This document shows, one piece after another, positions 25,025-36,126 of a stretch of DNA of 64,000 bases. The stretch's first letter is position 1, and the number at the start of each line of letters is the position of its first letter. The stretch comes from Spiroplasma apis B31 (GTDB lineage Bacteria > Bacillota_I > Bacilli_A > Mycoplasmatales > Mycoplasmataceae): the NCBI RefSeq assembly GCF_000500935.1, contig NC_022998.1:1-64000 (forward strand). Reading direction: 5' to 3'. Position numbers and translations under genes: made by a program. A model generated the notes under the pieces. That model was not told the DNA's origin. It searched no databases and worked only from the letters and a program-made list of their open reading frames with translations.

Positions 25025-26366
25025 TTTAATAGATGTTAACCAAGAGTCTATTCTTTTAGATTCAGAAAAAGTTGTGCTCGCTGTAGCAATGCATTCGCCT
25101 AAAGCTAGTTTTGAAATATTGACTCAATTGAATGCCGATGATTTCTCCACAGAAGCACACTCTTTTATGTTTGAAGCCATAAACTCTATTAGTTCAAGTA
25201 GTCAACTTCCGACAATCACAAAGGTGGCAGATTATTTGCAAGATAAAAAACAACTCGAAAAAGTCGGGGGTATTGATTATATATCGGAAGTGTCCGGTTA
25301 TTTTTATACAGATGAGGGTGTAGAAAATTATATAGAAATAGTGTTTAAAAATTCTATAGGTAGACAATTAGATAGAACTATAAATAATATTCGACAACTT
25401 AGGGAAAGTAAAGCACCTGTTGAGGAGGTCTTTTTAGTTGCTCAACAAAAAATATTAAACATAAAAACAGAGATAAAAAAAGATGATGCTACGGAAGTTA
25501 AAAAAACTGTCGTAGAAGTTGTAAAAAAAATAGCAGACCTAGAAACAAATGGTGGCCAAATAACAGGAATACCTTCTGGGTTTGCTTATTTAGATCAACT
25601 GACTAACGGTTGACAAAATGGAGATTTAATTATTTTAGCAGCTAGACCATCAATGGGTAAAACTGCGTTTGCTTTGAATTTAACTGTCAATGCTGCTGAA
25701 AGAAAAAAAGGTGTTGCTTTTTTCTCACTTGAAATGCCCAAAGAACAGTTAGTTCAACGTATGTTATCCTCTGTATCTGGAGTAGATGCAACCGCTTTGA
25801 GAAATGCACAAGGGTTAACAAAAGAAAAATGAAAAAGAATAACAAGTGGTGCAGATGAACTTCAAAAGATGAATATAATCATCGATGACTCTCCGGGGTT
25901 AAATGTATTACAATTACAATCTAAGTTGAGAAAAATGAAGAGAGATTTTAATGTTCAAATATGTTTTATTGACTATTTGCAGTTAATATCATCAATAGGC
26001 AACAAATTTGATAGTAGGCAAAACGAAGTAGCAGCAATCTCAAGGCAATTAAAAAAAATCGCCAGAGAATTAAACATCCCTATCATTTGCTTATCTCAGT
26101 TATCAAGAAGTGTAGAAAAAAGAGAAGAGAAAACACCTTTAATGTCAGATTTAAGGGATTCTGGTGCGATTGAACAAGATGCAGATATAATCATGTTTTT
26201 ATTTAGAGAAGCATACTACAAAATAAAAGAATATAGTATTGAAGCTGATAATCCAACCGACGAAACTGATGTTATTATATCTAAGCACAGAAACGGTGCA
26301 ACGGGTGTTGTTAAAGTTAACTTTCTTCGTTCATTCGGTAAGTTTATCGATCAATCTTCGACATAA
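25017..26366 (+). CDS. dnaB: Replicative DNA helicase DnaB
   Basis: Hexameric 5'-3' helicase of the replication fork (called DnaC in Bacillus). The 449-residue protein has the N-terminal DnaB domain (residues 10-110), then the RecA-like motor: Walker [11 protein letters not shown] near 210, FFSLEMP, Walker B-like [21 protein letters not shown] and [15 protein letters not shown]. Two TGA Trp codons lie near 25611 and 25830. It overlaps rplI by eight bases. Confidence 0.96.
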
Positions 26367-26386
26367 TAGTGAAAAAGCGTGTAAAA

Positions 26387-26408
26387 AATAACTCCGGTTA
26401 TTTTTTTT
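26387..26408 (+). terminator. Intrinsic terminator after dnaB
   Basis: AAATAAC-TCCG-GTTATTT hairpin with eight T, 20 bases after the dnaB stop. Confidence 0.75.
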
Positions 26409-26565
26409 ATATATCGAAGTTAGTTTATTTTAGCAGTTAAAAAATATAGGACAACTTAATAGCAAAGTGTATTTGTTTTTCTAAATTGTCGTAGGTAACA
26501 TTTAAAAAAATGTAAAACCTAAATGTTTTATTGTAAAATTATATATAGAGATTTGAGGTAAGAGA

Positions 26566-27705
26566 ATGAAAAAATTATTATCTATATTCAGTGTACTCAC
26601 AGTATCTTCAGCCCCTATTGCTACTATCGTTTCATGTGGTGTACCCACAGAAACTTTATCAATAGAAACTAAAGATGGTTATAAGTTGAGTCAGTTCGAC
26701 AATTCGACCAGTAAGGGAAAACTAGGCGCAATGTCTATTCAACTTTTAGAAGCGATAACTTTCACTGAGACAAAATATCAAAATAAAGAAAAACTAAAAA
26801 AACAGCAAGAAACATTGGGAACAAATGGTCTTGGTTTATCTCTTGAAAGTTATTTGAAAAATCAACACGAAGAAAATAGCACTGTTTCTGAAGATTTAAA
26901 AAACTTTGAAGACTCATATTCTGCTAAGCGAAACACAAATTTCTCTTCAATCAAATACAATGGGGATGTAACAAAATATAATCCAGAAAATATAAAAACC
27001 TTTGAAGTAGTAACGGAAGTAGAGTCTGGTAAAGCCAAAAAACAATACTTGGCAACAGATGAAAACGGTTATAAAATCAAAGGGCAAGGAACATCTTTAA
27101 AAGAGTATTTTAAAGATTTTGCAAAACCAGAGAGCGAAACAACCGGAGAAGAAGCTGAAAAAAAAGAACAATCATCATTAACAAACATTAAAAAAGAGTT
27201 TGACGAACGAGAAAATACTCTAATTATGGGGAATTTTAATGAAGTTTTAAAAAAAGAATTTAATACAAAGGAAATAGTTAAGTCAAATCAAAACGAAGGT
27301 GAAGAAGAGAATACTCCAGTAAAAGCAAATAATTTAAATGAGGAAGGGTGAAAGCTTTTTTTTGATAAGAATAATGAGTTGATTCAAAGCACTTCAACCT
27401 TTATACATGGGATGGGTAATTTAGGACAAGTTGTCTTGAAATTTGATGATATAAAGGATACCAAAACACCTAGGGAGTTCGAAATTACATACGATAATTT
27501 CGAAAATGTTGTGTTAAGATTTGATCTTAAAGGACAAAAGATCAAAGAAAAAAAGGATGGAGATAAGAGATTTGACACTTATCTATATTGGTACCAACCT
27601 GCCGGTTATCAATTTACTGACGAAAAAGCTCTAAGTAATTCTTCGCTTAAAGATATATTTAAGAGTGTTGGTAAGTTACCAAAAATAACAATAAAAAAAA
27701 TATAG
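26566..27705 (+). CDS. Putative surface lipoprotein, unknown function
   Basis: The 379-residue product starts with a Mollicute lipoprotein signal, MKKLLSIFSVLTVSS then PIATIVSCG, with a Lys-Lys start, hydrophobic core and Cys24 as lipidation site. It would be anchored to the outer face of the membrane. The mature part is hydrophilic, rich in Lys, Glu and Asn, with acidic low-complexity stretches near 190-260; the C-terminal 100 residues look more folded (VVLKFDDIKD, VLRFDLKGQ, YLYWYQPAGYQF). One TGA Trp codon at 27349. I do not recognise a family. It stands alone after the dnaB terminator with its own upstream AT-rich region; GAGGTAAGAG is the Shine-Dalgarno. Confidence 0.82.
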
Positions 27706-27764
27706 AGATGCATAAGTAATTAACTAAAAAGCTGGATAATTTCTTAAGATTGGAGTGGAATAAT

Positions 27765-29507
27765 TTGGGCTTCTACATAATTCTTAACTATGGAAACTAT
27801 CAAGTTATTGACGCAAGTTTTAATAGGGTAGTGGCGACTTTTGTGAGTGAAATAGAAGCTCACAAATTTTTGCAATCCCTTTTAATGAATCCATCAAGTC
27901 ATTTACCCACCAATTTTCAACCGATAAATCCAGTTTTAAATCCCCAAGGGTTTCAAAATAGTTCCAATATTATCAATGAATATCCCAGAATTACAAATCA
28001 GCCACCTTTTAGCGTAAATGCTGAGAGTCTTTTTAATTATGGAAGTTATGATGTAAATAGACAACGCACACCTATCGATCATTATCCTTTGAATAATCCC
28101 AATGATATTATAAAAACAAATACTTCACACTATAATTATCACAATGAAAACCACAATGCGAAAGTCTTCGATGAGTATCAACCCAACTCTTTTCCCCAAA
28201 ATAATCAGTATAACCCTAACCAAACTAGACAGTTCAATAGTGCATTTAGAGACCATCAAAGCTCATTTAGAGACCAAGCACACCAGCCTGAAGTTGAACA
28301 TAAATATGTGCAAAAAGAGAGTTACAATATTGAAAATGTAACTAATCGTAAACAAGACAATGTTGATTGACAGTATCATGAAAGTTGTGAGAACTGCCAA
28401 AGTATGAGGTCAAAAGGAGATAATTACCAAAACTCACATAACCACCAAATTGGCTTGGAAAGCGAATTAAGGGATACAAACAGAAATTATAGTAATTACA
28501 ACCAAGAATATCGACCCAAAAAACATAGCGGCGGAGAAATCATTCCTCAAGAATTATCTAATAAAAATTATAAAGTACCAGAAAATAACAGTTTAGTGAG
28601 GGGTAACCCAAATACTGATGTCGGTAAGGAACTATCTCCAAAGGATATTCACGAAGCTCAACATTGAGATAAGAATGAATTAAAAGATAATGAACAATTT
28701 TACCGTGGTGAGAGACCGAACTTGAAAAATACGGAGAACATAGAATGGGAAATAAAAGACAATCAACTATTTGAAGATAGTAAAGAATCTTTTGTGAACT
28801 CAAATAAAGAAACTAAGGAAATAGCAAATAACCAAGATCAAAGCTCGGGAGTGACTTATGATAAGAAAACTTATAACATGGGCTTTGATATCATGGAAAC
28901 TGACGAATTAAAAACTGGAGACTTTGAGTTTATTGTTGAGAATAATAAAGACAAGAAAAACGTGTCTTTATTTAATGATGCCACAATCTCGCTAGATCAA
29001 AATTTATTAGAAAATGATCTGGAAGGAGCGATTATCCAAACCAACTTACCTATTTTAAACAATACAGATGATGATAGTTTGGGTGAAGCTGCATTGTATA
29101 AAGAAAAAAAACAGCTAAACAAAACAAAAATATTTGAAAAAATGGAAAAAAATCCAAAAGTAAGTGATAAAATTAGTAAGAATAATGAATCGCTAGTACC
29201 GATAGAAACTATAGATTTAGAAAGAGCCGAGCTTGAAAACACACAAACAAGTGCTTTAAATAAATCTGTGATTCTCCCAATCAATAATCACTATATCAGT
29301 AACCCATTCCTTCCGAAAAGGGATGACAGTATAATTGATTTAGGTCCGATTGATGAGGATGACACTATATTTTCTACACCAAGGAAGGATGCTGACTCTG
29401 AGGAGTTAGAGAACATAGTTTTAACAAAAAAAGATAAAAAGCTTTTAAAAAAAGCAAAGAAAAAAGATGCAAATAATAGAAAGAGACTTAGCAAAGTGCT
29501 AAAGTAA
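27765..29507 (+). CDS. Large Asn/Gln-rich protein, unknown function
   Basis: A 580-residue product I do not recognise. Residues 1-40 look folded (FYIILNYGNYQVIDASF, then FVSEIEAHKFLQSLL). Residues 45-310 are Asn/Gln/Tyr/His/Pro-rich and probably disordered, with a small repeat FRDHQSSFRDQ. The next 200 residues are acidic; the last 40 are Lys-rich (KKDKKLLKKAKKK). No signal peptide or membrane helix. No ATG exists near the start; TTG 27765 is chosen because GGAGTGG lies six bases before it. TTG 27750 is an alternative. Two TGA Trp codons keep the frame open. It lies directly upstream of ung. Confidence 0.7.
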
Positions 29508-29514
29508 TCTAAAT

Positions 29515-30171
29515 ATGCAAAACGTCAAGAACGGATGAAAAATTTTATTCGAAAAGAATAATATTTTTGAAGGTATCAACAAAACCCTTTTAAAAATTAA
29601 GAATCTTAATAATGTATACCCCACTTACGAAGAGATTTTTCGTGTGTTTGAGTTGGTAGACGTCCCCGAAGTTCAGGTTGTAATATTAGGTCAAGATCCT
29701 TATCATAAACCTGGAGTAGCTAATGGAATTGCATTTAGTTGTGCCAACAATATAAACGCTCCTCCGAGTTTAAAGAACATATTTAAAGAATTAAAAAATG
29801 ATTTAGATATAGATCACACTTTAAATAATGATCTCTCTAGTTGGGTTAAGCAAGGGGTCCTCTTGTTAAATACTTGCTTAACCGTTGAAAAAGGAAAACC
29901 AGGTTCTCACAAAAACCTAGGTTGAGAAGAACTTATAATTAAAATTTTGAATCAACTAAATAAACAAAATAAAAATATTATTTATTGTTTATGAGGAAAT
30001 CACGCAAAAAACTTATATAATAATCTAGAATACTTAAATAAACTTGTGATCTTTTCAGCTCACCCTTCGCCTTTTAGTTATAAAAAGGGATTTGAGGGCA
30101 GCAAACCATTTTCAAAGATCAACAATATTCTTAGTTGTTTGGGAAAAAATCCAATAAATTGGGAAAAGTAA
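29515..30171 (+). CDS. ung: Uracil-DNA glycosylase
   Basis: Removes uracil from DNA in base excision repair. The 218-residue family 1 enzyme has the water-activating motif [13 protein letters not shown] near residue 59, [36 protein letters not shown] and the C-terminal HPSPFSY. Three TGA codons are read as Trp, including one in the LWGNHA motif. The ATG lies seven bases after the stop of the preceding large gene. Confidence 0.95.
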
Positions 30172-30186
30172 GGGGAATTAATTATC

Positions 30187-31116
30187 ATGCAAAAGTTTGC
30201 CGAAATCCTTTTGAAAGGAAATAATTTGGCTTATGCCGCTTCTGGTCTCATAGGTCTTTTTATTTTAGCTTATATAGTCTATAACTCGTTATCTTATCTA
30301 GTTTTAAAGGAAAGATATCACGGGATAAGGTTTACTACCAAAAATATTGCCTATATAACAATGTTCACTGCTGTCAGTGTTAGTGTGACTGTCGTTATAT
30401 CTTTAACGGTTCCTATTACTGTATTTCCCCCTGTAAGAATTGCATTTGAAGGTGTAATGGTTAAAATCACAGGATTCATTTTTGGTCCTATTGTTGGAGT
30501 AATTGTGGGTTTAATTACCGAGGCTCTTGTTATGATATTTGTACCTTCGTTTGTACACCCTGCTTACATAATAGTTATAATTTGTTATGGTTATATAGCT
30601 GGTATAGGTGCTAGTTTCTTAAGGGTTGGTAAAGGTAACAATTGAGTAACACTAGCGTTAGTGAATATATTTTTAATTGGTTTCGCTCTTTTGATGGCAT
30701 ATCTAATTGATTTTGCCAACTTAGAAAGCGGGATTGAATTTTTCGGTTTTACAATGAGTAAAGAAGTTTTTAAATGAGTTTTCATAGGTTCTGTTATGAC
30801 TTGTATATTTTTAGTCTGAACATTCACAATAGTTTTCATGGCTAAAGGTCATAATAAAGTATTAAACACACTACTTCCAATTGTGTTATTTGCTTCGGCA
30901 GCGGAATATTTGGTAACGGCCGTTATATCCGCGTGGGGTGATTACGAGTTTCTTGGTTTAAACACCGGAAAAGAAAACGGAGTAGGCTACGAAAGTGGTT
31001 ATGTCTTGATGCTTATGAGTCGCCTTGTTCAGGCACCTCTAAAAATAATATTCAACTCAGCGGTTTTATATTTTACATATAAAGCTGTATCACCACTCAT
31101 AAAAACCGATAGATAG
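30187..31116 (+). CDS. ECF transporter S component, folate-family-like
   Basis: Integral membrane substrate-binding subunit of an energy-coupling factor vitamin transporter. The 309-residue protein has about six to seven hydrophobic helices. The segment VFPPVRIAFEGVMVKITGFIFGPIVGVIVG followed by TEALV (here broken for brevity) is typical of S components, where substrate is bound. The N-terminal helix (residues 15-40) is an addition to the core. Three TGA Trp codons. The ATPase and EcfT partners are not in the window, which is normal for group II ECF systems. Folate is my best guess; the position before cysS does not decide it. Confidence 0.78.
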
Positions 31117-31131
31117 CGGGAGATTCAAAAT

Positions 31132-32463
31132 ATGAAGTTATATGATTCTTTGTCATCCGAAGTTAAGGAAATTGATGTTCCAAAATATTGTATTTATACT
31201 TGTGGTCCAACAGTTTACAGTTATATACACATAGGTAATGCAAGACCTTTAATTTTAACAGACATAATTATCAGATACTTAGATTACAAAAACATCAAAC
31301 ATAAATATTTATTAAATATTACTGATATTGACGATAAAATAATTAACCAAGCCGAGGTAGAAGGCATTCCTGAAGAAGATTACGCTAAAAAATATACAGA
31401 GTCTTTTTTAGAAGATATGAAAAATCTTAATGTTAAAAAGCCGGAAAAAATCATATCAATCTCTGAGAAGATTAACGAGATTGTAGATTTTATTGATATG
31501 CTCATAAAAAGTGGTCATGCATATGAAGTTGATGGAGACGTCTATTTCAATGTAAAATCACTTGAACAAAAATATGGTAATTTGTCTAAACAAAGCATTG
31601 AGGAATTAGAAGTTGGAAACAGAATTGAAGAAAATAAAAACAAGATCAATCCACAAGATTTCGTACTTTGAAAAAAAACAACTAAAGGAAAAAAATGGTT
31701 ATCGAAGTGAAGTCTAGGAAGACCTGGATGGCACACAGAGTGTGTGGCACTTATAGATGGCTTCTTTAGTAATACTATAGATATACATGTTGGCGGTATT
31801 GATTTAAAGTTCCCACATCATGAAAACGAAAGAATTCAATATATCGCAAAGAAATCTTGTGAACTATCAAATGTGTGACTGCATAACGGTCACCTATCAA
31901 TTGATAACATTAAAATGTCAAAATCTTTGAAAAATACAATATTAGTTAAGGATTTCATAAGAGATTATGGAGCCAATGAGTTAAGATATATATTCTTAAA
32001 CAGTAATTACAAACAACCTATAAACATTAATCAAGAGACATTAAAACAATCTTCTGAGTGGGTTTCGAAAATTGAAAACTTATTAAGGAAGATGAATTGA
32101 TCAATTGCCTGTGATTATATAAAGACAAATAATAAAACGCCAATTGACGATGATTTCAATTCGTATAACTACGTTTCAAGATTTAGAAGCTATATTAATA
32201 ATGACTTAAATACACCAATGATTATTTCTTTAATTAATGAAATGGTGAAAAACATCAATAAACAATTAGCTTTTAAAGAAGTGGACAAAACGTATGAAAA
32301 ATTAGTTCTTATAATCAACACCCTAGGATTCAGGTTTGATATCAAAAACCTTAATAGCGAAAATGTGAAAAAGATTAGAGAATGGCAAGGGGCTTTATTA
32401 AAAAAAGATTTTGAAGTGGCGGATAAGTTAAGAGAAGAGTTAAAACATGAAAAAATCATCTAA
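31132..32463 (+). CDS. cysS: Cysteinyl-tRNA synthetase
   Basis: Charges tRNA-Cys. The 443-residue class I enzyme has the [17 protein letters not shown] segment with the zinc Cys and HIGH-type motif, [14 protein letters not shown] and the KMSKSL loop near 261 ([10 protein letters not shown]). Five TGA codons are read as Trp. Its 3' end overlaps rlmB by 17 bases. The order cysS-rlmB-sigma-rpmG-secE-nusG matches Bacillus, with the mini-RNase III gene not seen between. Confidence 0.96.
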
Positions 32464-33187
32464 TAAAAAAAATTTAATCTACGGTAAAAATGTGGTTGAG
32501 AATGTAATAATAAACTTTCATAATCAAATTAAAGAAATCTATATATTGAAGGGTTATGCATTTAGTCAAGAAGCTTACTCAATAATAAAGAAGTACAACA
32601 TTAAATGAACCTCGTGCGAGAAAGAAACTTTTTCAAAATTTATACAAGAAAAAGTTACCCACCAAGGGATAATTGCAGAGGTAAAACAGTTTCAATACTC
32701 AAAATTAGATGACATAATAGATTATTCAAACACTCAACAAACAATTCTTATTTTAGATCGAATACAAGACCCAAACAACTTTGGAGCAATCATTAGAACC
32801 TCATCCCTTTTTGATGTGACCGGAATTATAATTTTAGATCACAATCAAGTGGATGTTACACCAACAGTAGTTAAAGCTTCTGCAGGAGCAATTTATTGTA
32901 CCCCAATAGTTAAAGTCTCAAATATTAGTAATGTAATAAATGTTTTAAAAGAGAAGGGTTACTGAATCTATTGTTCTCTTTTAACCGAAGAGTCAATTAG
33001 TATCAATGAATTAAAATTTGATAAAAAGACTGCTATAGTTTTAGGAAGTGAAGGTGAGGGTGTGCTTAAAAAAAATGCATCTCATTCTGATTTCTGTTTT
33101 AAAATTCCAACTAGTAATAAAATTAATTCCTTAAATGTATCTGTTGCGGCAGGTATAATTTTGTACGAAAGAAGTAAACAAAATTAA
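32447..33187 (+). CDS. rlmB: TrmH/RlmB family 2'-O-ribose methyltransferase
   Basis: SpoU-class methyltransferase, probably for 23S rRNA G2251 or a related site. The 246-residue protein has the N-terminal L30e-like substrate domain (YGKNVVENVI) and the knotted SPOUT motifs: LDRIQDPNNFGAIIRTS (motif 1), AIVLGSEGEGV (motif 2) and KINSLNVSVAAGIILYE (motif 3). Two TGA Trp codons. It overlaps cysS, and the following sigma gene appears to begin inside or at its end. Substrate is inferred from synteny with Bacillus yacO. Confidence 0.92.
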
Positions 33188-33788
33188 AATTAAAGAAGTT
33201 ATTTTTACCTTAATTGTAGATTATTTTCCAGAGTTGCCTGAAGATCAGGCAAAATGGTTAGCATGAGTCATTAATCAAAATATTAGCAAATGCGCATTTT
33301 TAAACAAAGATATATTTTTAGAACCCGAAGATTTAATAACTGCAACATATTTTGCCTTAAAAGAAGTGCGGTCAAAGTATGTAACATATAAAGGAATCAA
33401 GTTAACAACATACACAATGTTTATAGTTAAATTGCGGTTATTAGATTATGTGCGACAAGCACGAAGAAAAAGCGAAAAAAACCACATTAAAAGAAGGAGT
33501 TTTTATTCAGAAGATTATTTAGATGGTGTTGAATACGACCTAGAAATATTTTCTTTCTCACAATATCAAAGCTCTAAAATAACAAGAGAAATAATTGAAA
33601 TGATAAATGAATACATTGAAAGTATAGAAGATGAAACACACAAAAAAGCATTAATTTATTTGTGTATGGGAGAATCTAAATACAAAATATGTGAAATTTT
33701 ATCAATCAAAAGACGGGATTTAGAAAGATATAGAATCAAGTTAAAAAAGTATTTAATTAGTTTGATAAATGGCTCAAGTAATATATAA
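33183..33788 (+). CDS. SigH-like sigma-70 family factor, diverged
   Basis: Position between rlmB and rpmG-secE-nusG is that of Bacillus sigH. The product has a sigma region 2-like segment ([16 protein letters not shown], then [21 protein letters not shown]) and a region 4-like helix-turn-helix ([19 protein letters not shown], then [15 protein letters not shown]). The frame has no ATG in its 5' half; it opens after TAA 33156. I chose ATT 33183, eight bases after GAAAGAAG; GTG 33366 would remove most of region 2. One TGA Trp codon (LAWVIN). Start confidence is low, family assignment moderate. Confidence 0.65.
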
Positions 33789-33816
33789 TTATTTGGTAAG
33801 AAAAGAGCTGTTTCAT

Positions 33817-33975
33817 ATGCCAAAAAACATTAAGAAAGTCATTCTAGTATGTAGTGAATGCTTAGAAAGAAACTATACGATCCAAAAAAGCTCATTATCT
33901 CAAAAAGAAAGACTTGTAATAAAAAAGTTTTGTAAAACTTGTAATGCCCACACTACCCACAAGGAGACTCGATAA
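33817..33975 (+). CDS. rpmG: 50S ribosomal protein L33
   Basis: Small large-subunit protein of 52 residues. [20 protein letters not shown] and [15 protein letters not shown] provide two CxxC pairs, so this is the zinc-binding form. ATG 33817 gives the family start; an upstream TTG at 33769 would add 16 residues and overlap the sigma gene. secE starts one base after the stop. The gene is in the Bacillus rpmG-secE-nusG order. Confidence 0.94.
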   Translation: MPKNIKKVILVCSECLERNYTIQKSSLSQKERLVIKKFCKTCNAHTTHKETR

Positions 33976-33976
33976 T

Positions 33977-34390
33977 ATGAGTAATAAGCAGAAAAAAAAT
34001 GAAGATAAAGCAAAAGCTAAACTTGTAAAAATTGAGCAAAAAAATGCTTTAAAAGAAGCCAAAAAACGAGAAAAAGCTCTTAAAAACGAGCAAATGAAGG
34101 AACTTTACAAGCAGTTGGATAGTGATAGTGGACTAACACAAGAAGAAAAACTAAAAAAAGCTAAAGAAACAAAAATTAAAAAACACAAAGAAAAAATAAA
34201 TTATAAACTAGCACTAAAAGAAGCACCAATTAAAATGTTGAAGGAGATCAACAAAATTAAATGATCAGATAGAAATAATCTCGGATCTAAGTTTTTGTGG
34301 GTTATCATATTCCTTTTAATATTTGGTATATTTTTCTACGCAGTTGATTATGGTTTACAATGATTATTTGTAATAACAAAGATCATATAG
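33977..34390 (+). CDS. secE: Preprotein translocase subunit SecE
   Basis: Essential clamp subunit of the SecYEG channel. The 137-residue protein has a single C-terminal transmembrane helix (FLWVIIFLLIFGIFFYAVDYG, residues about 110-130), preceded by the amphipathic segment KMLKEINKIKW typical of SecE. The first 85 residues are a Lys/Glu-rich probable coiled coil, longer than in Bacillus SecE (59 residues) and typical of Mollicute forms. Three TGA Trp codons. Location just before nusG is diagnostic. Confidence 0.88.
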
Positions 34391-34402
34391 GAGGTAATAA
34401 GA

Positions 34403-35029
34403 GTGGAAAGCACTTTGATAAATTTAGAAGAAGAACTAGAGTCTTACAAAGGTCAATGATTTGTTATTAACTGCAATAGTGGTCACGAAGAAAGAGTACG
34501 TGGAGATTTACTTCAAAAAGTAGAAACATCTAGTTTAGAAGATAGAATTTTTAATATTAGAATAGCAAAAGGACCAGTTAATGGGAAAAATAATAAAGTA
34601 GTCGAAAAAAACAAATTTCCAGGATACATCTTTATTAATATGTTGATGACAGATGAAACTTGATTTATTGTTCGTAACACACCTGGTGTCACTGGTTTTA
34701 TAGGTTCATCAGGTAAAGGTGCAAAACCGCTTCCATTAACTAGTGAAGAAGTTTCTAGAATGCTAGATGTTCAAGTCGAAGAAAAGACTAAAAAAACTCA
34801 TTCAAAAGGCCAACCAAATCAGTCTAAAAAAGAAAAGATCTTATTTGAAGCTGATTTTAAAATCAAAGAAGTGGTCAAAGTCAAAGACGGACCTTTTGCA
34901 AATACCGAAGGACAAGTTGTCGAAATGGATTTTGAAAAAGGTGTCGCAGTTGTTAATATTGAATTATTCGGAAGAATTACACCAACAGAATTTGAGTTCA
35001 ACAGCTTGGAGTTGGCTTATAAATATTAA
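34403..35029 (+). CDS. nusG: Transcription termination/antitermination factor NusG
   Basis: Binds RNA polymerase and modulates pausing. The 208-residue product has the NGN domain (QWFVINCNSGHEERV; FPGYIFINMLM; VRNTPGVTGFIG) and the C-terminal KOW domain (VVKVKDGPFANTEGQV). A Lys/Ser-rich linker (residues about 120-145) separates them. The start is GTG 34403 with a perfect AGGAGG eight bases upstream; no ATG fits. Two TGA Trp codons. Ends 47 bases before the cyclophilin gene, with a hairpin between. Confidence 0.94.
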
Positions 35030-35032
35030 AAT

Positions 35033-35056
35033 AAAACTTTGGGTCACCAAAGTTTT
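35033..35056 (+). terminator. Hairpin after nusG, probable weak terminator
   Basis: AAAACTTTGG-GTCA-CCAAAGTTTT is a perfect 10-bp stem. Only four T and then GTTAT follow, so termination may be partial. Confidence 0.55.
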
Positions 35057-35076
35057 GTTATATAAAGGAGATTATA

Positions 35077-35592
35077 ATGAAAACAATCAAAGTTCAATTA
35101 CAATTAATTGATGGCAAATGTATAAATCTTGATTTATATCCTGACTTAGCCCCAATAACTGTAGAAAATTTTTTAAAACTTGTAAAAAGTAACTTTTATG
35201 AAAATTTGATATTCCACAGAGTTATAAATGGTTTTATGATTCAAGGTGGTGGATTAGACCAAAATATGGTTGAAAAAGAAGCGCCTAATACTATTAAAGG
35301 TGAGTTCTCGGTAAACGGCTGAAATAAAAATACTACAACTCTTTCTCATGAACCTGGTGTTGTTTCTATGGCAAGAACTAGTATATTAGACAGTGCTTCT
35401 AGCCAATTTTTTATCGTTACAGGAGATGCTAAATTTCTAGATGGTCAGTATGCTTCTTTTGGAAAAGTCTCTGATGAAAAAAGTATGGACATTGTCAAGG
35501 GTATCGAAAAAGTTAAAACTATGTCAAAGAGTTATCATGATGATGTTCCTATAGATCCAATTATTATTAAAACAATAACGATTTTAGAATAA
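35077..35592 (+). CDS. Cyclophilin-type peptidyl-prolyl cis-trans isomerase
   Basis: Catalyses proline isomerisation in protein folding; no signal peptide, so cytoplasmic. The 171-residue protein has the cyclophilin core: [35 protein letters not shown] (catalytic Arg and Phe), [13 protein letters not shown] and FGKV. One TGA Trp codon at 35320. It is inserted between nusG and rplK, which are adjacent in most bacteria. AAGGAG precedes the ATG. Confidence 0.92.
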
Positions 35593-35689
35593 TTTGTGAT
35601 AATATTATTTATGGCAGATTTTAATTGTGGAAGTATAGACCAGTATGTGTTTATGCGATATGACCACAGCGAAAACGGAGGTGTTGTTC

Positions 35690-36124
35690 GTGGCAAAAAA
35701 AATCACACGTATAGCAAAATTGGAATTTATGGCAATGCAAGCAAAACCAGGAGCTGAATTAGCATCACTTGGAATCAACATGCCCCAATTCACACAACAA
35801 TTTAATGAAGCCACTAAAGAAAGAGCTGGGGAGGTAGTCCCTGTAGTTATAACTGCATATGACGACAAGTCTTTTGACTTTGTTTTAAAAACTACCCCAG
35901 CAGCGTTTATGTTAAAAAAAGCAGCAGGAATACAAAAGGGTTCAAAAACACCTGGTAAAGAAGTTGTTGCAACTTTAACAGCTGACGATATTAAAAAGAT
36001 AGCAGAGTACAAAATGCCAGACTTGAATGCTCACACAATTGAGGCAGCAATGAAAATTATTGAAGGATCAGCAAAAAATATGGGTATCAAAGTAACTGGT
36101 ATGCCTGAAAAGGAAGCTAAATAG
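35690..36124 (+). CDS. rplK: 50S ribosomal protein L11
   Basis: Large-subunit protein of the GTPase-associated centre. The 144-residue product has the N-terminal part [34 protein letters not shown] and the C-terminal rRNA-binding [17 protein letters not shown]. The first part [19 protein letters not shown] lacks the usual GQA spacing but fits Mollicute L11. GTG 35690 is chosen because GGAGGTG lies nine bases before it and the product then starts VAKKITR. It overlaps nothing and rplA begins two bases after its stop. Confidence 0.94.
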   Translation: MAKKITRIAKLEFMAMQAKPGAELASLGINMPQFTQQFNEATKERAGEVVPVVITAYDDKSFDFVLKTTPAAFMLKKAAGIQKGSKTPGKEVVATLTADDIKKIAEYKMPDLNAHTIEAAMKIIEGSAKNMGIKVTGMPEKEAK

Positions 36125-36126
36125 TT

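Noticed and set aside
28240-28280. Short repeat CATTTAGAGACCA in the Asn/Gln-rich gene as a mobile or regulatory repeat
   Set aside because: Only two copies, in frame, encoding FRD(H/Q)Q; more likely slippage in low-complexity coding sequence.
28144-28341. Plus-strand 65-codon frame inside the Asn/Gln-rich gene
   Set aside because: Alternative-frame shadow of low-complexity sequence.
34767-35111. Plus-strand 114-codon frame overlapping the end of nusG
   Set aside because: Out of frame with NusG, Lys/Leu-rich artefact running across the nusG hairpin.
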